Below are positions 54,984-64,000 of a DNA stretch of 64,000 nucleotides, one piece after another; the stretch's first letter is position 1, and each line of letters starts with the position of its first letter. The DNA lies in the NCBI GenBank assembly GCA_037176725.1, contig JAZBRS010000020.1:96056501-96120500 (forward strand). The letters run 5' to 3'. The translations under genes and the position numbers were made by a program. The notes under the pieces are model-generated. The model worked only from the letters and a program-made list of their open reading frames with translations, ran no database searches and was not told the origin of the DNA. Source of the stretch: Posidonia oceanica. Taxonomy: Eukaryota > Streptophyta > Magnoliopsida > Alismatales > Posidoniaceae.

Positions 54984-55209
54984 TATAAGAACCCAACGCA
55001 CGAACAGAGAGGAACCTAACACAGAAGGTGGCAGAACAATTGGCTCGTTATAACTGTATTCTGTTATTGTGTATCAGAAATAATCATTCATGTCTTTATA
55101 TAAGCGTATACAAGGGTAGCATAGTAAATTACATGGAGAGTATGTAGAAACCTCCAAAAGATAATGGAATACACTGGAAGCACGTAGAAGCTTTAGGTGA
55201 TTCCAACAA
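54984..55209 (-). repeat. 5' LTR of the Ty1/copia element
   Basis: About 226 bp, starting TGTTGGAATCACC on the minus strand; the inner end is uncertain. It has a TATA-like CTTATATAAAG at about 55,094-55,104. A PBS-like TGGTAT follows the inner end at 54,978-54,983. AGACC (55,210-55,214) may be the target duplication. Confidence 0.6.
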
Positions 55210-55214
55210 GACCA

Positions 55215-55666
55215 AGTCTGATCCCCGTTCAGATCTTTTGCTTCATACCTCGTTTCCCTTTTTTTACTAATCCCACCTTCTTAATTTCTTAGACTTCAAG
55301 AAACCAATACTGTAGATTGCCAGGAAAACAAGTATTTGTAACATTCCAACAAACCTAGACTAGAAACCTTTTCTGGTTCCAATCTTCGTAGCCATCATAT
55401 GTGTATGATCAGTTTGCACTTACCATTCAGTATAGGTAAGAAAAGACGTCTCTCTCTCTCGTTGCGAAAGTGGACCATTGCAGCCGATGCATGTTGGTCT
55501 TAGATATATTCCAGCAGCCACAAGTTTACAGCAGAATACGAGTGAAGTGGACGCGAAGTAACGTAGCACTTCATTTTATTACTCCCCTAAGCAAATCCCA
55601 TGCATCCATCCACCTCTGCTCATATATAAGAGTGCAAGCCAAGAAGAAGAAGAAGAAGAAGAAGAA
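55215..55666 (+). promoter_or_regulatory. Promoter and 5' UTR of the WEB-family gene
   Basis: Region between the copia LTR and the ATG. TATATAAG lies at 55,623-55,630, 37 bases before the ATG, so the leader is short. An (AAG)n run at 55,641-55,664 precedes the ATG and a TC-rich run is at 55,450-55,460. The copia LTR start lies about 450 bp upstream in the opposite direction. Confidence 0.55.
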
Positions 55667-56980
55667 ATGAAGGGAGAAGAATGTGGTGTCTTCGTCGCCG
55701 GGAGAGTTGAGATTGACACGAAAGCACCATTCCGGTCAGTGAAGGAGGCAGTCACGCTGTTTGGTGAGCGAATCCTGGCTGGAGAAATCTATGCTACCAA
55801 GCTCAACCAGGTCTTTCTCTCATTATGGCATTGGGTCATATTTGGATTATTATCTTAACTTGTTCAGGTGTTGTTTCCTTCTGCGAATTTTCTGCCATTG
55901 TGCTCTTTTTTTTTCTAAAACAAACTTTATAGGGAGAGTGGGTTAGTTGCATTAGTGCCAATTTTTAATCTGTAAGAAAATAATTAAGTAGGACTTGCTA
56001 ATTCTATTTTTTAATTTACAGAAGTGGTTTAGGTGAGTGAGATTAACAAATGTACATTTGGAACGAACGAAAATAGTACAAGTCGTACCCTAATTTATGA
56101 GGGTACGAGAGTAGTTCCAGCAGTACTGGACATATAGTATTTCACAATTTCACCAAGCATGAAAATACATGGCAGGTGGACTTATTCTTAGAGTATAAAA
56201 AAAGAAAAGAAAGTAGGCTCCACAGTTTCAGCACACGAGCATCACTTGTATCTTTTTCACAAATCTTCTTCCGAAAGAGTGATAAACAGATTTCATCATG
56301 TACCAAGTTACTGACGATCCCGATCAATATATAATCTATGATCGTAAGGTACTACGTACTACCTAATTACATACTGTAGTAAAAATAACATCAATTACTT
56401 GGGTGACATATCAACAAACAAAGGTTTGATCACATCAATATTACAAGTATTTCCAAGCACATGTTCACAGTTTTTTGTACGTCAGATGCAAATTGCAGCA
56501 AGCAAGAACGAGCCTGGTCTCTCCAAGATAGCACGCATCGTCACCGAGCTGGAAGAAACCAAGCAGAGCCTTGAGAAGGCAAGAGAAGAGAGACTGCTGA
56601 TGGCGAACTGCCTCAATTCACTCAAAGAAGAGCTTGACAACACCAAGAGAGAGCTCAAACAACATAGAGAGAAAGGATCAGAGAACATAATGGTTGAGTC
56701 GGAAATCGAAGAAGTGAAGTCCGTGAAAAACTTGACGAAGACCGGCGTAGAAACACCGATTTCTGGTGGTGGAGAAGTAGAGTTTCAGAGGAAAAGATCC
56801 GTCAGGTTCGCGACTCCTTTAATTAATTATGATCAGGTACCGGTTGTTGATGACTCGATCCTCCCGAAACGTTCTTCTGCAAGCAACGGAAAGATTCCGA
56901 TGAAGAAGGTGAGGGAGAAGAAGAAAAAGAAGGTGCTGATGCCTTTGATAGGAGGGATTTTCTCTAAGAAAAAAGGCTGA
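55667..56980 (+). CDS. WEB-family (DUF827) protein, two exons
   Basis: Exon 1 is 55,667-55,810 (48 codons) and exon 2 is 56,486-56,980 (164 codons plus TGA), giving 212 residues. The exons join in phase 0 with GT (55,811) and AG (56,484-56,485). The N-terminus has [20 protein letters not shown] followed by [10 protein letters not shown], the hallmark of small plant WEB/DUF827 proteins. Exon 2 continues with a coiled coil (about residues 60-115, rich in Glu, Lys and Leu), then a variable part with [12 protein letters not shown], and a strongly basic Lys-rich C-terminus ending [12 protein letters not shown]. The founding family members WEB1 and PMI2 act in light-driven chloroplast movement; the role of short members like this is not established. 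No stop or frameshift is seen, so it looks functional. An intact host gene beside dead repeats is the main non-repeat feature here. Confidence 0.85.
55811..56485 (+). other. Intron of the WEB-family gene
   Basis: 675 bp, GT...AG, AT-rich as usual for plant introns. The exon-2 frame stays open for 29 codons upstream of the acceptor, but that part has no family similarity. I see no element inside. Confidence 0.8.
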
Positions 56981-57317
56981 TTGCTAAGAAGTTGCCTTTG
57001 ATAGGAGCATGCCCGAATTTTTTGTTTCATCAGTATCCTGGTGGGTTTTCTTTTGTGTTGGATGAATATATCTAATTTCGTGTTGTATGTGTAATCTTCC
57101 AAGTATAATAGTCCAGAGCCAAATATATACAAATCTTTCACGATTTTCTTTCTTCCAATCTTTTTTTCCCTCAAGTATTGCAGAATATATAGATCGATGA
57201 TATCATATTCTAACATAACAATAACAGCATATTATCTAAAACTGAAAAGCTGATCCCAGAAGGCCAAAACACATGCAAGTCGATTGTTTAAATCACCTTC
57301 TTCTACCTTGACACCAA
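56981..57317. other. Shared 3' region between two convergent genes
   Basis: AT-rich, with the probable 3' UTR of the WEB-family gene up to about 57,120 and the 3' side of the minus-strand candidate gene. Nothing else is recognised. Confidence 0.5.
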
Positions 57318-57692
57318 TTAATGAGCACTAAGTAAAAGTGTGCAAAGCGGGGAAAGACAGGAAACCTCAAAGGCATCAGAGTACTCATCTTGCCGACTAG
57401 GTGCTGCATCAACGGATGATCTTTTGAGGAACTCAATGCAGTCTTCAATTGCTTCATTGTAGTGAGAGTTAGAGGTCTGAAGGTGTGGCCTGCAAGGTCT
57501 TTCCATGAAGTGATCATGACACCCATCTGTCCTCCGACAGCTGTTGCGAGCTGCTTCCGGTCCATGATCAGTAGAAAGAGGAAAGAAGAAACACATGAAA
57601 AGCTTCCGAAATTTGCCAAAGAGCCTCATGGACAACATGGTCACCTTTGAAGGAACCCTAGGTCCTTTATGATGCACTTCTTCATCACCCAT
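57318..57692 (-). CDS. Small candidate protein of unknown function
   Basis: A frame of 124 codons starting MGDEEVHHKGPRVPSKVTML (ATG at 57,692). A farther in-frame ATG at 57,764 lies only about ten bases from the TATA-like CATAAATAC (57,771-57,779), so the inner start is preferred. The N-terminal half is basic and hydrophobic (RLFGKFRKLFMCFFFPL); the C-terminal half has SHYNEAIEDCIEFLKRSS, which looks like a conserved plant motif, but I cannot name the family. The part after FEVSCLSP may instead be read past an unseen intron. Tail-to-tail with the WEB-family gene. Confidence 0.5.
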   Translation of the reverse strand: MGDEEVHHKGPRVPSKVTMLSMRLFGKFRKLFMCFFFPLSTDHGPEAARNSCRRTDGCHDHFMERPCRPHLQTSNSHYNEAIEDCIEFLKRSSVDAAPSRQDEYSDAFEVSCLSPLCTLLLSAH

Positions 57693-57780
57693 ATCTGTGA
57701 TAAAGCTCTTGTGCACTTGGAAACTTCTCTGCGTTGCCTTGTGTGTCTCAAATGGGATGGGCATCAAGCAGTATTTATGA

Positions 57781-58104
57781 CGAGGATTCCAAGGAACAAA
57801 AGGTTATTAATTCCAATAACTTTCTATTAAAGTAAATAATATGTTAGAAGGAAATTTTGTTTTAATTAGGGTCCTTACCCATGTGAAGTCCTGATTATTC
57901 TGTGTTGACACTAAGTTGTCTTAACTTTTTCCTTTTAGCCAGTGATCATGATGTTCTTGACAAGGCAGCTAGCGATTGTCCTCCATATTACCGACATGAT
58001 CAAGTCATATTGTGGGTTTTGTCTAGGTTTAGGTCAATCAAATTAACGACGTTTTATGATTCTAGTTGTTCTGATTGATATTTAATTACTTAAAATTTAG
58101 AATA
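57781..58104. other. AT-rich intergenic stretch
   Basis: Upstream of the small minus-strand candidate gene. Nothing recognised beyond its TATA-like site. Confidence 0.4.
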
Positions 58105-59110
58105 AATTTCTTGATAGTATCCTATATTATGATCCATTTACACTTTATTACCCTCAACTTCGAAAGCAACCACCATGGTACCTTGAACTTCCATTTTTTT
58201 CTTAATTGATATGGTTGAGACTAACGACATTTATTTTTACATGATATACCTATTATGCCCTTTCTTCATAACTATTAGGATTGATTGACGGTAGCATCAA
58301 TGTTGTAATCTTTGTTCTTCCTCTGTTTTGTTCTTCATAACTTCCCCTTCTCCTCTTTTTTCTTGTTCTTCTTTTTGCTATCTTTGTTATGTAGTGGTGT
58401 TGATGGTTGTGATGGCGCGGAGAATTGAGGGTAGCACTGATGTCACAATCTTCTAGGATGATTCTTTTCTTTCCATATCAATCTCTCCTGTGATGGTGAT
58501 GGGATCCCAATGTGTGGTACTCTGGCCAAACATGCTCCTTTAGGAATATGAAACCACATCCATCGTTTATTCTGACTATGTCCATTTGCTAACGATTAAC
58601 AAACATTTGGAAAACAAGTAATTGACGTATGTGTTTAAAGAAAGGTTGATGTTACAAGAGTGTGATCGACACAAACCCTGTTAACAAAAATTATTGCCTT
58701 CAAAAATCAATTTCCCCTTCTTCTATTTGGGATTACATGAAGTTTGTTAAGATGTATTATCCTAGTAGAAATGTAGGTTCAACATCTTAATTTTTTATTT
58801 GAAGAGGAATAAAATTCCATGGATGCAATCCAAAGATACAAGATAGATAGTTTTGGCATGAGGAAGAATTGAGGAAGAAATGGGGACGAAATGAGGAAGA
58901 AATGAGTTGAGTTTGTTAGGATTTGGAAGAATTTTAGGGAAGAAATGGAGAAGAAGTGTTATAACATCAGGGGCATTACTGTCCAAAATTTATTGTAAAA
59001 CCTATAGGGTCTAATGGAAGTACCACATTGGTGGACGGTGGAAGTTCAGGGTACCAAAGTGAAGAACTCTGAATTTCAAGTTAGTAATTTAGTAGAAAGG
59101 ACTCTTGAAG
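58105..59110. mobile_element. Possible non-autonomous terminal-inverted-repeat element
   Basis: The two ends resemble each other in reverse: CCATGGTACCTTGAACTTCC near 58,171-58,191 and its counterpart GGAAGTTCAGGGTACCAAAG near 59,040-59,059, each followed inward by a region like TATTATGCCC / GGGGCATTACTG. The arms are imperfect over some 130 bp and the outer ends and target duplication are unclear. No transposase frame is seen. A Mutator-like derivative is possible. Confidence 0.35.
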
Positions 59111-59591
59111 GTGGATTTTGAGACCAGATATGAAGTTAATGAATTTTTCCAACATTATCAAACCAAAGAAAGACAACTTCACCAAAACCTTTCTAATTAC
59201 TGAAATTTATTCTGTGCTAATCACCAAAAATTGGATAAACTTCCCTGAGTTTTTTGCGTCAGTGGCTTACTTGACTAGCCGATCGGTTAAGAAAAGTGAG
59301 ACAAATTAGTTGTCTTTGAGAGAGTCCCAGTCATATGGGAATTATTGCCGTATAACATGCATGATGTTGATAAAATCTTCCATTTTTTTGCCATGAGATA
59401 TAGTTCTTGATGAAATGCAGTCACACCTAGGATTAGTACATCCTTAAACATTCGAAAATCCCATTATAATTCCACTACAACGGAATTCGAATACGAGACT
59501 TATTTCAACATGGAAAGAGTAGTCAATCGTTAGGCTATAAGGTTCATTGCTCATCCTAATGTTATATCAGTTGTAGAAAATGATTAGCAAG
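59111..59591. other. AT-rich intergenic stretch
   Basis: No conserved frame or RNA gene recognised. A short open frame at 59,118-59,309 has no support. Confidence 0.4.
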
Positions 59592-60613
59592 TTTTTTTTG
59601 CAAACGGTAAATTATATATATTAAGATTACTTGACTATGAATACCACCACCTAGTAAACAAAATGGCAATGTTTAAGTTACAAATACTCAAAATGTTCAT
59701 CCTAAATAAATAAAGGGAGGAGAGACAGAAGATTATATGATAGTATGCCAAAATTGAGTATTGAAAGTTTATACTCAAAGCAATAGAGCAAGAAACACAT
59801 TGGAGTGCCAGTCATCAGAATTTTCCATTAGTCACCAGAACCATTTGTTGGACGCACAGCTGGATCGAAGGCAGGCTCAGAAGAAGTACTGAGATCTTCA
59901 GCAAAAATAGTATGACCCATGGAAAGACCAATAGAAGTAGCAATGGCTGGAACTGAATGGGCTGCTTGGGCTTGGTCCCAGTCCTGTTGTATTTGCTTGA
60001 TGGCTTGAGAAATAGTTGTGGCCTCCGATCCCTGACCTGTAAGAAGAGTATTTGCCCAACAAGTCATGAGATGTAGAATTTGAAACAAAATTGAGAAGAG
60101 ACTTCTACCCTGATTTTAATGATCATGGAGTTTCTATTAAGCCATAAGCACCAGAAGATAGCAAGAACGAGCATGTTCCATCCTTTCAAACTAATATTAA
60201 ATTTAACTAAGCAAAACAAGGAAAAAATATCACAGATCTGGATGGTGTTCAAGTAATCAACATTGTTTAGAAAAAAATTCCAAATAGCTAGAGACACTGA
60301 ACAATGCAAGAAAATATGGGATCGATGTAGTTTCCATATTATGTCCAAAGAAAACACATTGTGGTGGGCCAGTCCATCCTTTTCTAAGTAGATTGGCTCT
60401 AGAAAGAATTTTATCATGTGTAACGAGCCAAGCAAACACTTTAATTTTCAGTGGTGCTATACATTTCCAAATGTTATTCATGAATTGAGATCTTAGTCCA
60501 CCATCATTTAAGAAACCATAACAACTCTTTACAGAAAATATCTTATTGGAAGTTAGAGTCCATTGTAGGTTATCTTCTCCACTAGATAAATTGAGGGACT
60601 CCATGTGTAACAA
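59592..60613 (-). pseudogene. 3' end of a LINE: RT zinc-binding domain and tail
   Basis: On the minus strand, 60,257-60,613 reads LQWTLTSNKIFSVKSCYGFL and then IWKCIAPLKIKVFAWLVTHD, the reverse-transcriptase zinc-binding domain found at the C-terminus of plant L1-type LINEs. A frameshift leads to 60,064-60,435 (WNFFLNNVDYLN, IFWCLWLNRNSMI), and a tail frame follows at 59,828-60,088. A T run on the plus strand near 59,592-59,600 is likely its poly(A) end. The 5' part is lacking, which is normal for LINE copies. Confidence 0.78.
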
Positions 60614-60683
60614 CCCAGATCTTTGGCAGCATTTTAGGCTAGATATTTAATTTGCATTTCTGGGTCAGTCGCGGTTAACTACC

Positions 60684-61672
60684 TGTAGACACCCCATTTT
60701 GCAGGTACTCATCGGTGGACACCTCGAAGGAACAGGCTCGGTTGCGGCGGACTTAACGTTACTTCAAACCCAACAAACCATCCCAAAAGCCACCTCACAC
60801 CTTAAACCTACCAAAACCTAATACACACCAAGGCTTAGGCCTAGTGATGGCCCATGCAATCGGGAAAAGGCTCAAGATTCAGCCACTGACCTCTGACATA
60901 GTCTTAGCGTCTCTAGACGGCATCAACTTCCGACGTCACTAGATGATGGCAACAGCCAACACCTACTCAAGTCGTAGACAAGCGGCACGCTGATAAGGCA
61001 TGCAATGCTGGCATGATGCCTTATGTCAGATAAAATATCAGTAAGGCTCCTTTAGCCATTCCACCATTTGGCTCATTGAATCCTGGCCTCCCAGTGGCTC
61101 TCACGGATCTGAGTATGGACTTTAGAGCATTAAGACTATCCTACCCACCATCCCAATCCTAATTCCCATCTAATCCCACTCATATGAATCCAAACCATTC
61201 CTTCCACCGCCAAAACAACCGACGACATCCATGCAACCTTCATCTCTATAAAACGACCTCCTGCTCCACGAGAATTCTCTCTTGGCTTTCGGGTTGGTTT
61301 GCTTGGCTTGCTCTTGCCGTTGTTCTCTAGCCTCCTTGCTCCCCTGTGTCCGTGCTCTCGTCCGAATTCCCCACTCCGACAAGCCACCCACAGTTCGAGC
61401 TACTTCCAACCACACTCCACTTCCCCCACTGTCCACCCCGAGTGAGTGAGTGTGCTCCGACCGTTGCATCTGGCAACCAGCTCCGCGCAACATCCAGCAG
61501 CCCACCTTGCGTCCATTCGACACCGCGACCGATGCTGCCTCCACCGCGAATCACTGCACCGACAGAGCACGTGTCGACCTCACAAACAAGTAAGCATCTG
61601 CACCCCATACACAATGTAGATTCCTACGACGCCTTGTGGTTGTTGATTGCTTCGTAGTTGCTCGTCGGTTTT
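60684..61672 (+). repeat. LTR fragment with TATA box (Tat-like?)
   Basis: Begins TGTAGACACCCCATTTTGCAGG, an LTR-like start related to the Ogre/Tat-like LTRs here, then diverges from them. A TATAAAA at 61,247-61,253 followed by a pyrimidine-rich GC-richer region fits a U3-R boundary. The fragment is cut at 61,673 by the start of another LTR. Open frames at 61,136-61,657 are not supported as genes. Confidence 0.5.
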
Positions 61673-64000
61673 TGTAGACACCCCATTTTGACAGGCTGAA
61701 TTGGCTCTCTTTCTCTCATTAGTGGTCCTCTCAAACCCTTCAAATCAAACCCAAAACAACATCCCTTTTTCAACCTAGAAAACCACACAAAAACCCTAGG
61801 AATACTCAACCAAAAACCCTAAGAAAACTCATCCAAAAATCCTAGAAAACCTTAGGTTAAACCCTAGGCCAAATCCTAGAAACCTTAGGTCACACACTCA
61901 CCCAAAACCCTTCCAAATCCAAGTCATTACCCTTCTTTCTCATCTCATTATCCTTTTCTCTCTCCTCATTATCCTCCCCCTCTCTTCTTTTCCCTCATTC
62001 TTCAAACTCATCATCAGCCCCATTTAACACTCCTTAAAACAATTAAAGAGAAAATTCCAACCAGAAAAATAAATCAAACACTTAAAAAATAATTCAAAAG
62101 AAAATCTAATTAAAAACAAATCAAAACAACCCAAAAACAGTTAAAACAATTTAAAAACAAATTAAAACAAACTAAAAGACTTAAAAATGATCTAAAACAG
62201 TTAAAACAATTTAAAAACAAATTAAAACAAATTCCAAGACTTAAAAACAATTAAAGCAAATTTCAAAACTTAAAACAATCAAAAAGCAAATCAAAACACT
62301 TAAAAAACAATTTAAAAAAAAAATCCAAACTAAAACCATTTAAAAACTTAAAAACAAATTAAAAACAAGTTAAACAAACTTAGAAAACAATTAAAACAAT
62401 TTAAAGGACTTAAAATCAAATTAAAACAAACTAACAAACTTGAAAAACAATTAAAACAATTGAGAAACAAACTTAAAAAACAATTAAAACAATTGAGAAT
62501 AACTTAAAAACAATTAAAAAAATTAAGAAACAAACTTAAAAAAACAATTAAGAAATAACTTAAAAAACAATTAACAAACTTAAAAAGCAATCAATTAAAA
62601 ACTTAAAATCCAATCAAAACAATTAAAAAACTTAACTTAAAAAACAATTAAAACAAAAACCCTAGAAAAAACAATTAAAAAACTTAAAACCCTAATTCAA
62701 AACTTAAAAAAGAAAAACAAACAATTAAAAGAACAAAATCCAGAAAAAACAATTAAGAAACTTAAAAACAACCACTTAAAAATCCTAAAAGAAATACAAC
62801 TTTAAAAATAAAAATAAAACCAAAACCCAAACCCTCTTCTTTCTTTTTCTCTTTCTTTTTCTCCTTTTTCTTTCTCTCCTTCCTTTCTTTCCTCCCCCAC
62901 TTTCAGCCCAAGCCCACCATCTTTTTTTTCCTTTTTCCCCCCTTCTTTTTTTTCCTCCATTCCGGCCCAACCCACTACCACAGTCCCAGCCCTCTTCCTT
63001 TTCTTTTTTCTTCCTCACCCTCCAGCCCGGCCCACGACCCATGCCTTCTCTTCCTCCTCTCTTCTTCAACCCGCAACAGCACCTCCTCTGCTCCTCCTCT
63101 TTTCCCTACCCCTCCTGCTTCAAAAGACCCATCATCAGCACCTACTGCAGCCCAGTACTCCTCTGCACTCACAGCCTCCTCACAAGTTGCAGCAACCGCT
63201 CACACTCTAGCTCTACCGCCATGCCACCATGTGGCGGCCTCAACCTCAGCCACCCCTCTTGCCAGCTTCCCCAGTCACTGCCAGCCTCTGCCATTTGCTA
63301 GCCCAAACCCATGCCTCCTACAATGGCAATTGAGTGCCCAATGTAGAACAAAACCAGAGCGTCTTCTCCTTCCTCCACCCACCTTACCAGTGCGAATTGA
63401 GAGAGAGAACCGAAGTGAAAAAAAAACTAGAGAGAGCCCCACTGATTTCCAACGCCTTCACTCCTTCACACAGCCCTCAGAATCCCTTCAAACTTCACCA
63501 CACCACTCGCCAGATCACCACCTTCCAGACCCAACTCCCAGTTCATCGCCAATCCCCCTGTAGAAGCCACCATTCACCACAAACACCCTGCACCCATTTC
63601 TGTCCAGAAACGCCTCAACTCTCCAAATCCACTTCCAGACCCAGGCATCCCGTTCAGACCCCTCCGCCTCACTCACCACTCCTCCACGAGCCTGAAGGAC
63701 CACCTCCGAGCGACCAGAGAGCCACCAGCACCAATCGAGCCAGAAATCAACTCAATCAACCCAAAAATCCACTTCTCCCCTCTGAGCAGTGGAACCAAGT
63801 TCTGGGAGCATCTGGAGCATCCCCAAGCCGCCAGTGATCGACTCCGATCTTCCCCAGCAGCCAGCAACCCTCCGCGCGCCTCTGCGAACCGCCGCCGGAC
63901 AATAGCACCCACCTCCAGTCGTTAGAGTAGCTCAGCCTCCTGTGTAGGTAACTGAATGCATTTTTAAATTCCTGACATGCATGCCATGCTTACTAGCATT
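61673..64000 (+). repeat. Ogre/Tat-like LTR, truncated by the window end
   Basis: Begins TGTAGACACCCCATTTTGAC like the middle LTR of the minus-strand complex. A telobox-like stretch (about 61,790-61,890), a long A-rich block, a pyrimidine-rich block (62,830-63,070) and a GC-rich block (63,050-63,930) follow in the same order as at 1,890-3,960. GTTTT (61,668-61,672) may be the target duplication. Whether this is a 5' LTR, 3' LTR or solo LTR cannot be told. Confidence 0.75.
62040..62775 (+). repeat. A-rich low-complexity block of TTAAAAACAA-type units
   Basis: Over 700 bases made mostly of AATTAAAACAA, CTTAAAAACAA and close variants, with no counterpart in the other LTRs of this window at the same place. 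Confidence 0.85.

Noticed and set aside
59118..59309. 63-codon open frame
   Set aside because: AT-rich intergenic sequence with no motif, promoter or homologue recognised.
61136..61657. Overlapping open frames on both strands after the TATA box
   Set aside because: They lie in an LTR fragment, have no recognisable domain and are cut by the next LTR.

Overview
This is a stretch of a large, repeat-rich flowering-plant nuclear genome. The evidence is plant-type Ty3/gypsy and Ty1/copia retrotransposons, tRNA-Arg, tRNA-Asp and tRNA-Met primer sites, telobox-like AAACCCTA motifs, and one host gene of the plant-specific WEB (DUF827) family with a clean two-exon structure. The species cannot be told from the sequence. 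Almost everything from 1 to 55,209 is retrotransposon inserted into retrotransposon.

The nesting order, outermost first, is as follows. (1) A decayed Ty1/copia element on the minus strand (about 51,251-55,209) lies about 450 bp upstream of the host gene. (2) An Athila-like Ty3/gypsy element (minus, 47,043-51,245 visible) interrupts the copia pol. (3) An Ogre/Tat-like complex (minus, from 47,042 leftwards past base 1) interrupts the Athila-like coding region. It reads LTR - internal region - LTR - next internal region, so one LTR is shared by two tandem bodies. (4) Two younger elements sit inside the LTRs of that complex: a Tekay/Del-type chromovirus (minus, 33,859-44,855, target duplication AGGAC) in the right LTR, and a 15.7 kb gag-only non-autonomous element (plus, 1,706-17,373, target duplication AGATG) in the middle LTR.

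The gag-only element carries 4.2 kb LTRs, a tRNA-Arg primer site, a damaged gag and a long 3' region, with no protease, reverse transcriptase, RNase H or integrase. The Ogre-like body at 20,720-31,394 has gag, protease, a G-patch-like segment and reverse transcriptase. It is cut off just before RNase H, and its catalytic YVDD reads YVND. Both bodies share a 3' module with a repeated stem-loop unit; in the gag-only element five copies form an exact 48-bp tandem array whose stems vary but often keep pairing. The Tekay-type element keeps recognisable gag, protease, RT, RNase H, integrase and chromodomain, broken mostly by Gln-to-stop changes. A 118-nt segment with intron-like ends separates its gag and pol frames and would join them exactly if spliced.

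The right quarter (55,215-64,000) is gene-bearing. It holds the WEB-family gene (plus), a small unrecognised candidate gene tail-to-tail with it (minus), a possible non-autonomous terminal-inverted-repeat element, a 5'-truncated LINE 3' end, and an LTR fragment into which another Ogre/Tat-like LTR (plus) has inserted and runs off the window.
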